From NCBI GenBank assembly GCA_029982245.1, contig JARRBX010000002.1:1-62698 (forward strand): DNA of 62,698 nt, given 5' to 3'. The translations under genes were made by a program, and so were the position numbers. The notes under the pieces were generated by a model, which was not told the origin of the DNA, searched no databases, and was given only the letters and a program-made list of their open reading frames with translations. Below, piece by piece: positions 24,359 through 33,714 of the stretch; the first letter of the stretch is position 1, and each line of letters starts with the position of its first letter. Origin of the DNA: Candidatus Atribacteria bacterium (GTDB lineage Bacteria > Atribacterota > Atribacteria > Atribacterales > Thermatribacteraceae).

Positions 24359-26557
24359 TTAAAACGTCATTTCCCAGTGTTTTCTGGCAACCTCTACGCT
24401 AACTCTAATCAGTTCTCTTTTTCCCTTGCGGAAAACCAGATGCTTACCCCCACTTCTCCCCAGAACTTGGAAAGGAAAACCCCTTTCAAGAAGAATCTTT
24501 TCAAATTTTGGAAAGTCTTTCTCCTCAACTGTAACCACTGCTCTGCCTCCTGCTTCCCCAAACAGAATTACATCCTCTCTCAAATCACCACAACTACCGA
24601 TATCAATGTCAAATCCAACTGCCACTTCTGCACTCAACGAAGCTTCGGCAAGGGCTATAGCCAAACCACCCTCGCTAACGTCAATCGCTGAACAAAGGCA
24701 TCTTTCTTTGACAAGCTCGATTAAAACTTCCTGAAGGCGCTTTTCTACCTCCATATCAAAATGGGGAAGAGGGCCAACCTCCAGATTATGAACTACTCTT
24801 AAATACTCACTACCACCGAGCCCATCACTACATTCGCCAAGTAACACAATCAACAAGTTTTCTTGACTGAAACAGGAGGGAATCACTCTGGAAATATCTT
24901 CTACAATCCCTATCATCCCGACAGTAGGCGTAGGATAGATCGAACCCTCTGGACTTTCATTGTAAAAAGATACATTGCCACTCACTACGGGAATATTGAA
25001 ATATTGAGCAGCCTCACTCAGGCCTCTCACGGCTTCCACAAACTGCCAGTAACGGTCTGGTTTGTCGGGATTACCAAAATTCAAACAATCAGTGATACCA
25101 GCAGGAGTAGCTCCACAACAGGCAAGATTCCTTGCAGCTTCAGCGACTGCCATCTGAGCACCCTGGTAAGGATTCAAGAAGCAATAAAGGGGGTTGCAGT
25201 CAGTGGTCACCGCTATACCCCAGTTTTTACCTTTTACCCGAAGTACCACGGTTCCCGAACCCGGGTAAATTACTGTGTTGGTTTGAACCATGTGGTCGTA
25301 CTGCTCGTAAACAAAGCGACGAGAGCACAGGTTTGGTGAGGCAAGCAGGGATAGAAAAGTTTGATTAAGGTCTTCAGGAACAGGCAACGTGTCAAAAGCA
25401 AAGCTGTTGAGCTCCTTAAAGTAAGGGGGTTCGTGGAACGGTGGCACACAAGAAGGTGGAGCAGTTAAGGCTTTGGCTGGAACATCAGCCACAATTTCAC
25501 CTCGGTAACGTATGGTGACCCTTCCTGAGTCAACAACCCGACCAATAACTTCTGCCTCAAGACCCCACTTTCTGAAAATACTGCATATTGTTTCTTCATA
25601 GCCCTTTTCAACACAGAGAAGCATGCGCTCCTGCGATTCAGACATCATAATCTCCCAGGCTCCCATGCCTTCCTCGCGCACCGGCACTCGATCCAAGTCA
25701 ACTTCCATTCCGGAATCACCAGCTGCAGCCATTTCGCTCGTGGAACAGGTAAGACCTGCTGCACCCATGTCTTTTATTCCAACCACTCTACCAGTCTCTA
25801 TGGCTTCCAAGGTAGCCTCGATAAGGCACTTTTCAGTGAAAGGATCACCAATCTGAACACTGGGCCTCTTTTCCTCATTCTCTGCAAACTCCTGAGAGGC
25901 CAGAATACTACAGCCACCTATACCATCTCTTCCTGTCTTGTTACCTACATAGATTATGGCATTACCTTCACCCCTGGCTACGGCTCGCATTAAACCGCTC
26001 TCAGGCACCAGACCAATACACATCACGTTTACCAAACAATTGCCTCGAAAGGAAGGATGGAAGTAAAGTTCCCCTGCAACCGTTGGCACACCAACACAGT
26101 TTCCATAAAAAGCAATCCCGTCAACAACACCCCTAAAAACATACCTGGAACGATTTTCATCAGGAGGAGCAAAGCGGAGGGAATCCAGGCATGCAATGGG
26201 GCGAGCCCCACTACCCAGGATATCACGGATTATGCCTCCCACACCTGTTGCTGCACCCTGCTTTGGCTCCACCTGGGAAGGATGATTATGACTTTCCATT
26301 TTGAAAACCAAAGCTAATCCATCATAGACTATGCCTCCAGCATCTTCTCCAACCAGAGCTTGGAACCTTCCCCGGCGGGGCAAAAGCCGGAACCAACTCC
26401 TGGAATGGGTGTAACCACAATGTTCTGACCATTCCACAGAGAACATAGCTATCTCGGTAGAAGTCGGAACTCTACCCAAAATTTCCAGAATCCTGTTGTA
26501 GTCTTCCTCTCGCAAGCCAAGACTCAAAGCTATTTCTTTATTACCACTTTGTTGCAC
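24359..26557 (-). CDS. purL: Phosphoribosylformylglycinamidine synthase subunit PurL
   Basis: 732 residues, the small-PurL type that works with PurQ and PurS. It converts FGAR, ATP and ammonia to FGAM. Signatures are [59 protein letters not shown] and [18 protein letters not shown]. The start is taken as GTG 26557, 7 nt after GGAGG; an in-frame ATG six codons upstream lies before that ribosome binding site and has none of its own. It overlaps purQ by 28 nt. Confidence 0.95.
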   Translation of the reverse strand: MQQSGNKEIALSLGLREEDYNRILEILGRVPTSTEIAMFSVEWSEHCGYTHSRSWFRLLPRRGRFQALVGEDAGGIVYDGLALVFKMESHNHPSQVEPKQGAATGVGGIIRDILGSGARPIACLDSLRFAPPDENRSRYVFRGVVDGIAFYGNCVGVPTVAGELYFHPSFRGNCLVNVMCIGLVPESGLMRAVARGEGNAIIYVGNKTGRDGIGGCSILASQEFAENEEKRPSVQIGDPFTEKCLIEATLEAIETGRVVGIKDMGAAGLTCSTSEMAAAGDSGMEVDLDRVPVREEGMGAWEIMMSESQERMLLCVEKGYEETICSIFRKWGLEAEVIGRVVDSGRVTIRYRGEIVADVPAKALTAPPSCVPPFHEPPYFKELNSFAFDTLPVPEDLNQTFLSLLASPNLCSRRFVYEQYDHMVQTNTVIYPGSGTVVLRVKGKNWGIAVTTDCNPLYCFLNPYQGAQMAVAEAARNLACCGATPAGITDCLNFGNPDKPDRYWQFVEAVRGLSEAAQYFNIPVVSGNVSFYNESPEGSIYPTPTVGMIGIVEDISRVIPSCFSQENLLIVLLGECSDGLGGSEYLRVVHNLEVGPLPHFDMEVEKRLQEVLIELVKERCLCSAIDVSEGGLAIALAEASLSAEVAVGFDIDIGSCGDLREDVILFGEAGGRAVVTVEEKDFPKFEKILLERGFPFQVLGRSGGKHLVFRKGKRELIRVSVEVARKHWEMTF

Positions 26558-27252
26558 TTTCTCTCCTCCAACCATTGAATAATAGATTGAAAAAGTTTTT
26601 TCCCGTCTTCCGAACCCAAAATTGACTCTGCACAGCGCTCAGGGTGTGGCATCATGCCCAGAACATTCCCTAAAGGCGAAATTATTCCGGCAACATTTCC
26701 CACCGAACCATTAGGATTGGCATCCGGGCTAATTCTACCCTGCGCATCACAGTATCTGAAGGCAATCAAATTGTTCCTTTCCAGTTCCTCAAATACTGAG
26801 GGGGGAACAAAAAAATTGCCCTGCTGATGCGCAATAGGCATTTTAACCACTTCTCCCTGCGCGTATCGCATGGTAAAAGGCGTACCGCTGTTCTCTACTC
26901 TAAGATACACCCAGCGACATATGAAATGACCGCCAATGTTGGGCAAAAGCACTCCAGGCAGTAAACCAGCCTCAACAAGGATTTGAAAGCCGTTGCAAAT
27001 ACCTAAAACCAGCCCTCCCTTCTCAGCGAATTCCCGAATACTGAGCATGATAGGAGCATACGCAGCTATGGCTCCAGCTCGCAAATAATCACCATAACTA
27101 AATCCGCCTGGCAACACAATACAATCACAATCTTTCAAATCTCTTGCTGCATGCCAGAGATATACAGTCTCCACACCCAGCACATCGTGCAAAACATGGA
27201 AACAGTCTCGATCACAATTAGAACCAGGAAAAACAACAACTCCAAAACGCAT
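26530..27252 (-). CDS. purQ: Phosphoribosylformylglycinamidine synthase subunit PurQ (glutaminase)
   Basis: 240 residues. A class I glutamine amidotransferase supplying ammonia to PurL. Visible are FPGSNCDRD near the N-terminus, [19 protein letters not shown], the nucleophile in [10 protein letters not shown], the interface VENSGTPF, and the catalytic MPHPER. The ATG is preceded by GAGGAG. It lies 10 nt after purS and overlaps purL, so the three FGAM synthase subunits are translationally linked. Confidence 0.95.
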   Translation of the reverse strand: MRFGVVVFPGSNCDRDCFHVLHDVLGVETVYLWHAARDLKDCDCIVLPGGFSYGDYLRAGAIAAYAPIMLSIREFAEKGGLVLGICNGFQILVEAGLLPGVLLPNIGGHFICRWVYLRVENSGTPFTMRYAQGEVVKMPIAHQQGNFFVPPSVFEELERNNLIAFRYCDAQGRISPDANPNGSVGNVAGIISPLGNVLGMMPHPERCAESILGSEDGKKLFQSIIQWLEERKCNKVVIKK

Positions 27253-27262
27253 GGTCCACTCC

Positions 27263-27517
27263 TCATTTTACTTTTTCTAAGGAAAAATCGAAATCCTCAA
27301 TAATGGGGTTAGCCAGAAGTTGATGACACATCGCCTCAAGCAGCTTTTCAGCCTCCGTATCGCTTTCAGCATTAAACAAAACCTCAAAAAATTTACCCGT
27401 CTTGACTTCTTCTACGCTTTCAAAGGAAAGGGAATGTAAAGCATTTTTAATGGTAACTCCTTGAGGGTCAAAAACACCACTTTTTAAAGTAACGACCACT
27501 CTACCACGGTATTTCAT
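27263..27517 (-). CDS. purS: Phosphoribosylformylglycinamidine synthase subunit PurS
   Basis: 84 residues, usual size. PurS is the small subunit that bridges PurL and PurQ and helps channel ammonia. The pattern [24 protein letters not shown], then VKTGKFFEV and NPIIEDFDF, is diagnostic. It has GAAGGAGG upstream of the ATG. It is the first gene of the purine set in the transcribed direction, directly downstream of a stable hairpin (27534-27560). Confidence 0.93.
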   Translation of the reverse strand: MKYRGRVVVTLKSGVFDPQGVTIKNALHSLSFESVEEVKTGKFFEVLFNAESDTEAEKLLEAMCHQLLANPIIEDFDFSLEKVK

Positions 27518-27533
27518 GCTATTCCTCCTTCAA

Positions 27534-27560
27534 AAGGCACGGAGAAAACCCCCGTGCCTT
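27534..27560 (-). terminator. Hairpin between the oxidoreductase gene and purS
   Basis: A perfect 9-bp stem, AAGGCACGG pairing with CCGTGCCTT, around a 9-nt loop. On the minus strand it begins 7 nt after the oxidoreductase stop and is followed by only a short T run (TTTTG when the end of the stem is included), then the purS ribosome binding site. It could be a weak intrinsic terminator, a processing or stability element, or an attenuator for the purine genes. Confidence 0.5.
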
Positions 27561-27567
27561 CTGGTTT

Positions 27568-28767
27568 CTAATACTGTATCAACTCTTTTTTTCCAGTTTC
27601 TGCAGATTTCAAAATAGTATCACAAACCAAAGCACAGCGGTACCCATCTTCGAAAGTAGCTCCATAAGGAGCAATAGAGCGGTTGTTCACTACAGCATCC
27701 AGGAAATGCGCTATGGCGTGCACAAAAGTGTGTTCCCAACCAATAATGTGGCCATGGGGCCACCACTTATCATAAAAAGGATGATAGCTTTCGGTAACCA
27801 GCACATCGTGAAAACCACGTAAAACCTTTGGTTCTTCATCAGTTAGATACACTTCAAGCTCGTTCAATCTTTCCAGGTTGAAACGCAAACTCCCTTTAGA
27901 ACCATTAATCTCGATTACCTGATAATTCTTGCGTCCACCGCAAAACCGAGAAGCTTCCAGGGTGCCAATGGCGCCTCCCTCAAACTCTACGATGGCAACG
28001 AACGCATCGTCCACGTCCACAGGAACTTTTTTCTGAGGGTCTTCGAGAGAGGGACGCTCTTTAATAAAAGTACGAGTTAGAGCACTCACGGAAGTAATTT
28101 CTCCCACCAGAAAACGTGCTAAATCGACAATGTGGGAACCAAGGTCTCCAAGAGCTCCAGAACCGGAAACTCCCTTTTGCAATCTCCATACGGCTGGAAA
28201 ATTGGGGTCCATAATCCACTCCTGCAAATATTGAGCACGAAAGTGGTATATTTCTCCCAATTTTCCTTCTTCTATTAGCTCCTTGGCCAGGCGTAACGCG
28301 GGAACGAAACGATAGTTAAAACAGACCATCGCTTTAGCTGGAGAAGTCTTTGCCGCTTCCCACATTTTCCGAGCTTCCTCAGAAGTAGCAGCAAGTGGTT
28401 TTTCGCAGAAAACATGTTTTCCCAGTTTTAGAGCTTCAATGCAGGGCTCAGCGTGTAAGTTGTTAGGGCCACTATTATCAAATATCTGTACTTCACTATC
28501 CTGGAGCATTGCCCTCCAGTCAGTATAATACTTCTCATACCCATAGCGAACTTTTGCTTCTTTAACAGCTTCCTCATTGCGCCCACATATTGCAACCAGG
28601 CGAGGAAAGGCAACTGGAGGCCAGAAAATGTAAGAATACTTTTTGTAAGCGTTGGTATGTGCTTTGCCCATAAAAGCGTAACCCAGCATACCAATACCCA
28701 GCTCCGGTATGTCCTTTACCACACCCTTTTTCTCACCCATAGTCACAAATCCAACCTTTTCAGCCAT
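27568..28767 (-). CDS. Gfo/Idh/MocA family NAD(P)-dependent oxidoreductase
   Basis: 399 residues. The N-terminal Rossmann fold shows GIGMLGYAFMGKAHTNAY (about residues 24-41) and the family motif HVFCEKPLA. The middle DLGSHIVDLARFL carries the usual G-x-x-x-H-x-x-D pattern of these sugar or inositol dehydrogenases. It probably oxidises a sugar, inositol or related polyol; the substrate cannot be assigned. The ATG follows AAAGGGGG. It stands between a small hypothetical gene and the purine genes, with no obvious pathway partners nearby. Confidence 0.85.
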   Translation of the reverse strand: MAEKVGFVTMGEKKGVVKDIPELGIGMLGYAFMGKAHTNAYKKYSYIFWPPVAFPRLVAICGRNEEAVKEAKVRYGYEKYYTDWRAMLQDSEVQIFDNSGPNNLHAEPCIEALKLGKHVFCEKPLAATSEEARKMWEAAKTSPAKAMVCFNYRFVPALRLAKELIEEGKLGEIYHFRAQYLQEWIMDPNFPAVWRLQKGVSGSGALGDLGSHIVDLARFLVGEITSVSALTRTFIKERPSLEDPQKKVPVDVDDAFVAIVEFEGGAIGTLEASRFCGGRKNYQVIEINGSKGSLRFNLERLNELEVYLTDEEPKVLRGFHDVLVTESYHPFYDKWWPHGHIIGWEHTFVHAIAHFLDAVVNNRSIAPYGATFEDGYRCALVCDTILKSAETGKKELIQY

Positions 28768-28810
28768 CCAAAATGCCCCCTTTCAGAATATAATTACCCC
28801 CCAGCCCCAA

Positions 28811-29170
28811 CTAATAAGGATTGACTTCCTGTAACAAGCTCATTATTTTTCTTGCCAGAGCAAAAATTTCCTCTCTTTCCATCCCTTCCAGATTTACCAT
28901 TATCGATACCGTGAAAAAATCCAAGTCCTTACCTACTCCCGCAACTGCTACTTTTGAAAGTCCTTCTTCTTTGATTCTTTGCATCAAATGTCTGGCCATA
29001 TCCAGGGTCTGTTTCTGAAGAAGTGACCACTTAGAAATGTCTTCTTCGGCAAGCACAAAGCCAACTTCTGCTCTGTCTCCACGAACCCTGACAAGGGCGA
29101 ACTCGCCAAAAGAATAATTTTCTTCCACATAATTACGGAATATCCTTCCTCTGGGAATTTCCTCTGTCAA
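28811..29170 (-). CDS. Small uncharacterised protein
   Basis: 119 residues; I do not recognise a family. It has no signal peptide or membrane segment, is mixed alpha/beta in character and is rich in acidic residues. It contains KVAVAGVGKDLDFFTVSIMVNL and an EIFALARKIMSLLQEVNPY tail that looks helical. The start is TTG, 4-5 nt after the purine-rich GGGAGGGGAG, which supports it being a real gene. It is divergent from aspA across a palindromic AT box and lies 43 nt before the oxidoreductase gene, with which it may be co-transcribed. Confidence 0.6.
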   Translation of the reverse strand: MTEEIPRGRIFRNYVEENYSFGEFALVRVRGDRAEVGFVLAEEDISKWSLLQKQTLDMARHLMQRIKEEGLSKVAVAGVGKDLDFFTVSIMVNLEGMEREEIFALARKIMSLLQEVNPY

Positions 29171-29190
29171 AGCACTCCCCTCCCTGGAAT

Positions 29191-29200
29191 ATTATAATAT
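29191..29200. promoter_or_regulatory. Palindromic -10 box shared by divergent genes
   Basis: ATTATAATAT reads TATAAT on both strands (29193-29198 plus; 29196-29191 minus). It lies between the hypothetical gene (start 29170, minus) and the aspA-hydF unit (plus). No convincing -35 box was found on either side, so the promoter call is tentative. Confidence 0.4.
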
Positions 29201-29292
29201 TTTCGCTTTCTTATACCAGGTCTGAAATGAAAAGAAGCCTGGATGGTTTTTCTAAAATAGGAGTGAATACACAGAGAAAAGAGGGTAAAGCA

Positions 29293-30720
29293 TTGAAAAA
29301 GGATTTTTTCCGGAAAGAAAGGGATCTTCTGGGCGAAGAAATAATACCTGAAAATGCTTACTGGGGTGTGCATTCCAAAAGAGCCAGAGATAATTTTCCT
29401 TTCTCAAAAAAGGTTCCCCCATCTCTGGTCAAAGCCTATTTTGCCGTAAAATGGGCCTGCACCAGGGCAAACCTGGAAGTGGGCCTTCTAGAAGCAAAGA
29501 TAGGCAACGCCATATTGAAAGCCTGTGAAGAAGGCATGGAGGGCAAATTTAATGAGGAAGTCATTGTACCCATTTTTCAGGGCGGGGCTGGAACCTCTCT
29601 CAATATGAATATTAACGAAATACTTGCTAACCGAGCCCTGGAAATACTTGGCTATTCTAAAGGCAACTATCAAAAAATCAACCCCTTCGATCATGTAAAC
29701 CTGAGCCAATCTACCAATGACACCTTCATGACTGCAGTTAAGGTAGCCACACTCTGGCAACTCGACGAGCTGGAAAAAGAAATCATTAACCTCCAGGAAA
29801 CGCTGCAGCAAAAAGAGAAAGAGTTTGCTTCTGTGCTAAAGGTAGGAAGGACCGAGCTTCAGGACGCCGTTCCTATAACTTTGGGAATGGAATTTGGTGC
29901 CTTTGCTGAAGCCATCGCCCGCGACCGTTGGAGACTCTGGAAAAGCAGGGAACGAATAAAAGAAGTTAACCTTGGCGGAACTGCAGTAGGAACAGGGTTA
30001 AATGCTCACCCTGAATACATTGCCAGGGCAATCGTCCACTTGAACGAGATAAGTGGTTTGCCGCTGGCCAAAGCCATGAATCTTTTCGAAAATACTCAGA
30101 ATCTGGATGTTTTCTCTGAAGTATCGGGTCTTTTGCGTTCATTAGCCGTGAACCTGCGCAAAATAGCCAACGACCTGCGTCTACTCTCCATGGGACCACG
30201 AGCTGGTATTAGCGAAATCAGCCTGCCTGCCCTGCAAGAGGGTTCCTCGATAATGCCTGGGAAAGTCAATCCCGTCATGTGCGAATACATAGAAGGTATC
30301 GCTATCGACGTAATGGGTAAAGACCAGGCTATAGCTTTTTCCTGCTCCAGTGGACAGTTGGAATTGAATCATCTCGGACCTTTTATTGCCGCTCACATAC
30401 TGGAAATGATAGAAGAACTCAAATTAGGCATTAACGCTTTCACAGAAAAATGCTTGCGGGGAATAAGGGCCAACCAGGAACGCTGCAACGAATTACTGGA
30501 AAAAAGCTTCGCTCTGGCAACCTGTATAGTTCCCTATCTGGGCCATGAACGTACTTCAGAATTAGTCCAGAAGTGCCTCCGGGAAGGCAAAAACTTTAGG
30601 GATTTTCTCATCGAGCAAAAAATCTTTTCTGAGGAAGAATTAAAAAACATCTTGAACCCCCTGGAAATCTCGAGACCCGGTATTCCAGGTTTTGGAAAAG
30701 TAGAGGTGAAAAGGTTGTGA
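29293..30720 (+). CDS. aspA: Aspartate ammonia-lyase
   Basis: 475 residues from TTG 29293. This start has GAGGG 7 nt upstream and gives the family's usual N-terminus before RDLLGEE; an ATG at 29227 would add 22 residues behind a weaker site. The enzyme interconverts aspartate and fumarate plus ammonia. Signatures are NLSQSTNDTFMTA, GRTELQDAVPITLG (aspartase-type rather than the GRTHL of fumarase) and the catalytic loop GSSIMPGKVNPV at about residue 317. The downstream hydF overlaps its stop codon. Fumarase remains a less likely alternative. Confidence 0.85.
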   Translation: MKKDFFRKERDLLGEEIIPENAYWGVHSKRARDNFPFSKKVPPSLVKAYFAVKWACTRANLEVGLLEAKIGNAILKACEEGMEGKFNEEVIVPIFQGGAGTSLNMNINEILANRALEILGYSKGNYQKINPFDHVNLSQSTNDTFMTAVKVATLWQLDELEKEIINLQETLQQKEKEFASVLKVGRTELQDAVPITLGMEFGAFAEAIARDRWRLWKSRERIKEVNLGGTAVGTGLNAHPEYIARAIVHLNEISGLPLAKAMNLFENTQNLDVFSEVSGLLRSLAVNLRKIANDLRLLSMGPRAGISEISLPALQEGSSIMPGKVNPVMCEYIEGIAIDVMGKDQAIAFSCSSGQLELNHLGPFIAAHILEMIEELKLGINAFTEKCLRGIRANQERCNELLEKSFALATCIVPYLGHERTSELVQKCLREGKNFRDFLIEQKIFSEEELKNILNPLEISRPGIPGFGKVEVKRL

Positions 30721-31976
30721 AACAAACAACGCCCCGTGGCCTGAGGCCCCACATAGGCATTTTTGGCAGAAGAAACGCTGGTAAGTCCTCTCTGATTAAC
30801 GCTCTTACGCATCAGGAAGTAGCCATCGTATCAGAAATTCCCGGTACCACTACCGACCCGGTATTTAAGGCTGTTGAATTGCTTCCCTTTGGACCCGTGA
30901 CGCTTATCGACACAGCAGGCCTGGATGACGAAGGTTTTCTGGGAGAATTGCGCAAGAAAAAAACCTTGGAAATACTCAGGCGCTGTGACCTGGCGCTTGT
31001 GGTGTGGGACCACAACTCAGACTTGACCTTTGAAAAGCAACTAATCGAGCTTTTGCGAGAAAACGGTATAACCACCATTGGAGTACAGAATAAAATTGAC
31101 TTGGTCGCAACCACCAACACCCTGGCTGACCACCAGATACCCACTTTCAGGGTAAGCGCCAGAACTGGAGAAGGTATAGAAGAGCTGAAGAAAGCCCTTA
31201 TATCAATACTACAACGCTCCTACCAGGAAAAACCGCTAATTAAAGACCTCGTCACCATTGGGGACACCGTAGTGCTGGTGGTCCCCATAGACCTCGGCGC
31301 ACCTAAGGGCAGGTTAATCCTTCCCCAGGTACAAACCATTCGAGAACTGCTCGATGCAGAAGCAGTAGTGGTAATTACTAAAGAAAGAGAATTGGTTGAA
31401 ACTTTGCAGGGACTGAAAAATCCACCGCGAATGGTGATTACCGATTCTCAGGTGTTTCATAAAGTAGCAGGAGCAGTGCCTCCTGGAATACCTCTTACCA
31501 GTTTTTCAATCCTCTTTGCTCGCTACAAAGGAGACCTCCTGACCTTCGTGGAAGGCGTAGAAGCTATTGAAAAGCTCAAACCTGGAGACAAAGTCTTAAT
31601 TTCGGAAGCTTGTACCCACCATCCCATGCCTGATGATATCGGACGAATAAAAATACCACGCTGGCTCAGGCAAAGACTGGGTTTTGAGGTAGATATCGAT
31701 GTTAATGTGGGAGCCAGCTTCCCAGACAATCTTTCTCAGTACCAGCTGATAATCCACTGTGGAGCCTGCATGTTAAACCCTAAGGAAATGTATTACCGCA
31801 TACTTACTGCAAAAAGAGAGAACGTGCCCATTACCAATTACGGGATAACCATTGCCTATTTACAGGGACTCTTCCCCCGGGTACTTGAAGTTTTTCCTGA
31901 AATGCAAGCCAAGCTGCAAGCCAGAACTTTTTCAGCCAGTCTCTTTCATCGCATCGGTGGGAAATGGTCACTGTAA
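30717..31976 (+). CDS. hydF: FeFe-hydrogenase maturation GTPase HydF
   Basis: 419 residues. HydF is the scaffold on which the 2Fe subcluster of FeFe-hydrogenase is finished and then delivered to the enzyme. The N-terminal GTPase domain has GRRNAGKSS (17-25), GTTTDP and DTAGLDD. The C-terminal cluster site is present as C299-T-H and H-C348-G-A-C351, the CxH plus HCxxC pattern of HydF. The GTG start overlaps the aspA stop (GTGA). It implies an FeFe-hydrogenase and HydE/HydG elsewhere in the genome; none is in this window. Confidence 0.95.
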   Translation: MKQTTPRGLRPHIGIFGRRNAGKSSLINALTHQEVAIVSEIPGTTTDPVFKAVELLPFGPVTLIDTAGLDDEGFLGELRKKKTLEILRRCDLALVVWDHNSDLTFEKQLIELLRENGITTIGVQNKIDLVATTNTLADHQIPTFRVSARTGEGIEELKKALISILQRSYQEKPLIKDLVTIGDTVVLVVPIDLGAPKGRLILPQVQTIRELLDAEAVVVITKERELVETLQGLKNPPRMVITDSQVFHKVAGAVPPGIPLTSFSILFARYKGDLLTFVEGVEAIEKLKPGDKVLISEACTHHPMPDDIGRIKIPRWLRQRLGFEVDIDVNVGASFPDNLSQYQLIIHCGACMLNPKEMYYRILTAKRENVPITNYGITIAYLQGLFPRVLEVFPEMQAKLQARTFSASLFHRIGGKWSL

Positions 31977-32792
31977 TCAGTTTTGCAGAAAGCGAAATAT
32001 ATCATACTTTCTAAAGTGGAGATAACGGTCAGTCATAACGTTGAGAGGCTTCTTGACTGCTTCAAAGTGGGCAGCAAGAAAGTCGAGTATGGTATCCAGA
32101 CGGTTTTCCTGGGCAACTTTGCTCTGCCCAGCAAGGCGGTAAACTTCTTTGCCCTTTCTTTCCAGCTCTTCACTGCTGCTCACCGAAACAGGCAAAAAGG
32201 GTTTACGACGAACGTTAAAAGGACTACCAAACAGCTGCTCTGGAAAAACCCCACTCAGGAAGAGTGCTATATCTCCAGCTCTTTTCAGAAAGACAAAGCG
32301 ATAAGGCTCTTCCACTCTCTCGCTTATCTCAAGCATCAGGTCAAAGTCCATATCGCTTATAGACTTTTTAAGGTATATGCCTCTCCCTTTACGAATATAA
32401 AGAGTGATGTTGTTCACCTTCACAAAAGAGACAAGCAGTTCAACCAGGTAGTCCCTCACGTCTTCCCTCGAAACAGCTTCTATGACCTTGGGTCCATCAA
32501 ATACGGGTACCCGCTCTCTATAGCCTATACGCTCCAGAGTATAATTCTCCCGTTTGATATCCCTTATTGCCTGCCTCAGAAGAAGCTCAAAGTAAAAATA
32601 GGGACTTACTTTCAAAAAGAGATGCTCATCGAGGACCAGCTTTTTAAAGACATTTTCATCGTCTAAAACTACGTCCAGTACCCGGTAATCGTCTCTGACC
32701 AGCTCTGCAAAGTGGGACGTTCCCTGTTCGGCAAAAGCCCTTGCCAGGTATTGAAAGTCTTCAGGAATAAACCTTTTAAAAACCTGGCGCAT
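31977..32792 (-). CDS. Uncharacterised cytosolic protein
   Basis: 271 residues; no family recognised. No signal peptide or trans-membrane helix is visible. It is helical and rich in aromatic and charged residues, with GDIALFLSGVFPEQLFG near residue 180. Its stop codon abuts the hydF stop in a convergent arrangement with no spacer and no terminator. It follows the secreted-protein gene by 6 nt with no clear ribosome binding site near its ATG, so it may be translated by reinitiation. Function unknown. Confidence 0.65.
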   Translation of the reverse strand: MRQVFKRFIPEDFQYLARAFAEQGTSHFAELVRDDYRVLDVVLDDENVFKKLVLDEHLFLKVSPYFYFELLLRQAIRDIKRENYTLERIGYRERVPVFDGPKVIEAVSREDVRDYLVELLVSFVKVNNITLYIRKGRGIYLKKSISDMDFDLMLEISERVEEPYRFVFLKRAGDIALFLSGVFPEQLFGSPFNVRRKPFLPVSVSSSEELERKGKEVYRLAGQSKVAQENRLDTILDFLAAHFEAVKKPLNVMTDRYLHFRKYDIFRFLQN

Positions 32793-32798
32793 AAGGTA

Positions 32799-33659
32799 TC
32801 AATACACCACTCCAAACTTCTCAAAGTAAAAACGAGAAACATCTTCAATCTCTTTCTTTTCTCTAATATTATAAACGTAACGGATTACTTTTTTCTTCCA
32901 AAATTCATCCTTGCTCAGTTTACCTTCACGCCACAGCAAAAAATCAAGAGCTCTAACCTGAAAACTCAAGGCATATTCCCCATCTAAGACGAGCTGAACC
33001 AGAAACCAGGAAGCTCCTGGAAAAAGGCGACGCAAACTCTCAAAACCAAAACCAATTTGATTCCATACCGCTTGGGAAAGGTCTTTACTCACCATTTGCA
33101 TCTGGACGAAAGCCTGGTTATCCTCTGAAAGCCCGATATTCAAAACCTTGTAACCAAATTCCTCGAGAAGAGCAATGGTCCGCTGAATCGCTTCATCAAT
33201 GTCCTTGCTACCCAACACATTGCTCTCAATCAGCACAAAGCCATCTTCAAAAACCAAACGGTCATTGACATAAAACCTGACTTTCCACTCCCCGGGAACA
33301 ATTTTCGAAGCGTTCGATAAAAGATCCAGTATGCCCTGTGCACCTACGTACTTTTTAGTTTCCTCAATCACTAAGATACTTTCAAAAACCGCTCCCTCCG
33401 GAGAAATGAACTCCCACCGAAGCGTTTCGCCTTCCAAAACCTCCTCCAGAAAGACCCAGCAGATTATTTTTCCATCCTCCGTGGAAAATTGTTCAATACG
33501 TTCCAAGGGAAGACCGTCCTGGTCAAGCCCTCTACAGAGCGCATAATCCAAAACTCTTGAAACAGAGGGTAACTCAGCAGCTCTGACCAGAGGAAGAAAC
33601 ATACCAAAAACAACCATTAATGTTACATAAAACCAAATCTTGCGCATTAAGCGATACAC
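32799..33659 (-). CDS. Uncharacterised secreted protein
   Basis: 286 residues. The N-terminus MYRLMRKIWFYVTLMVVFGM followed by FLPLVRAAELP is a clear signal peptide with a likely cut after VRA or RAA. The mature part has a beta-rich first half (residues about 40-150, including GEWKVRFYVNDRLVFEDGF, reminiscent of an immunoglobulin-like domain) and a mixed second half. The GTG start lies 6 nt after AAAAAGGGG. I do not recognise a named family. It probably forms a two-gene unit with the downstream cytosolic protein. Confidence 0.65.
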   Translation of the reverse strand: MYRLMRKIWFYVTLMVVFGMFLPLVRAAELPSVSRVLDYALCRGLDQDGLPLERIEQFSTEDGKIICWVFLEEVLEGETLRWEFISPEGAVFESILVIEETKKYVGAQGILDLLSNASKIVPGEWKVRFYVNDRLVFEDGFVLIESNVLGSKDIDEAIQRTIALLEEFGYKVLNIGLSEDNQAFVQMQMVSKDLSQAVWNQIGFGFESLRRLFPGASWFLVQLVLDGEYALSFQVRALDFLLWREGKLSKDEFWKKKVIRYVYNIREKKEIEDVSRFYFEKFGVVY

Positions 33660-33684
33660 CGAAAGCCCCTTTTTCGTTTTCTCT

Positions 33685-33714
33685 ATAATAACACAGTACT
33701 TCTTTAAGTGTTAA
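33685..33714 (-). promoter_or_regulatory. Candidate promoter for the secreted-protein gene
   Basis: On the minus strand TTAACA (33714-33709), 18 nt, TATTAT (33690-33685), both 5 of 6 to consensus. It begins inside the last codons of the methyltransferase gene. Predicted start is near 33678, about 20 nt before the GTG start. Confidence 0.4.

Noticed and set aside
27518-27567. Purine riboswitch before purS
   Set aside because: The region is only 50 nt and shows one simple hairpin; the three-way junction and conserved loop sequences of a purine aptamer are absent.
29293-30720. Reading this gene as class II fumarase
   Set aside because: The GRTELQDAVP segment and the VNPV end of the catalytic loop favour aspartase. 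Fumarases have GRTHL at this point. The distinction rests on motifs only, so confidence is kept below certainty.
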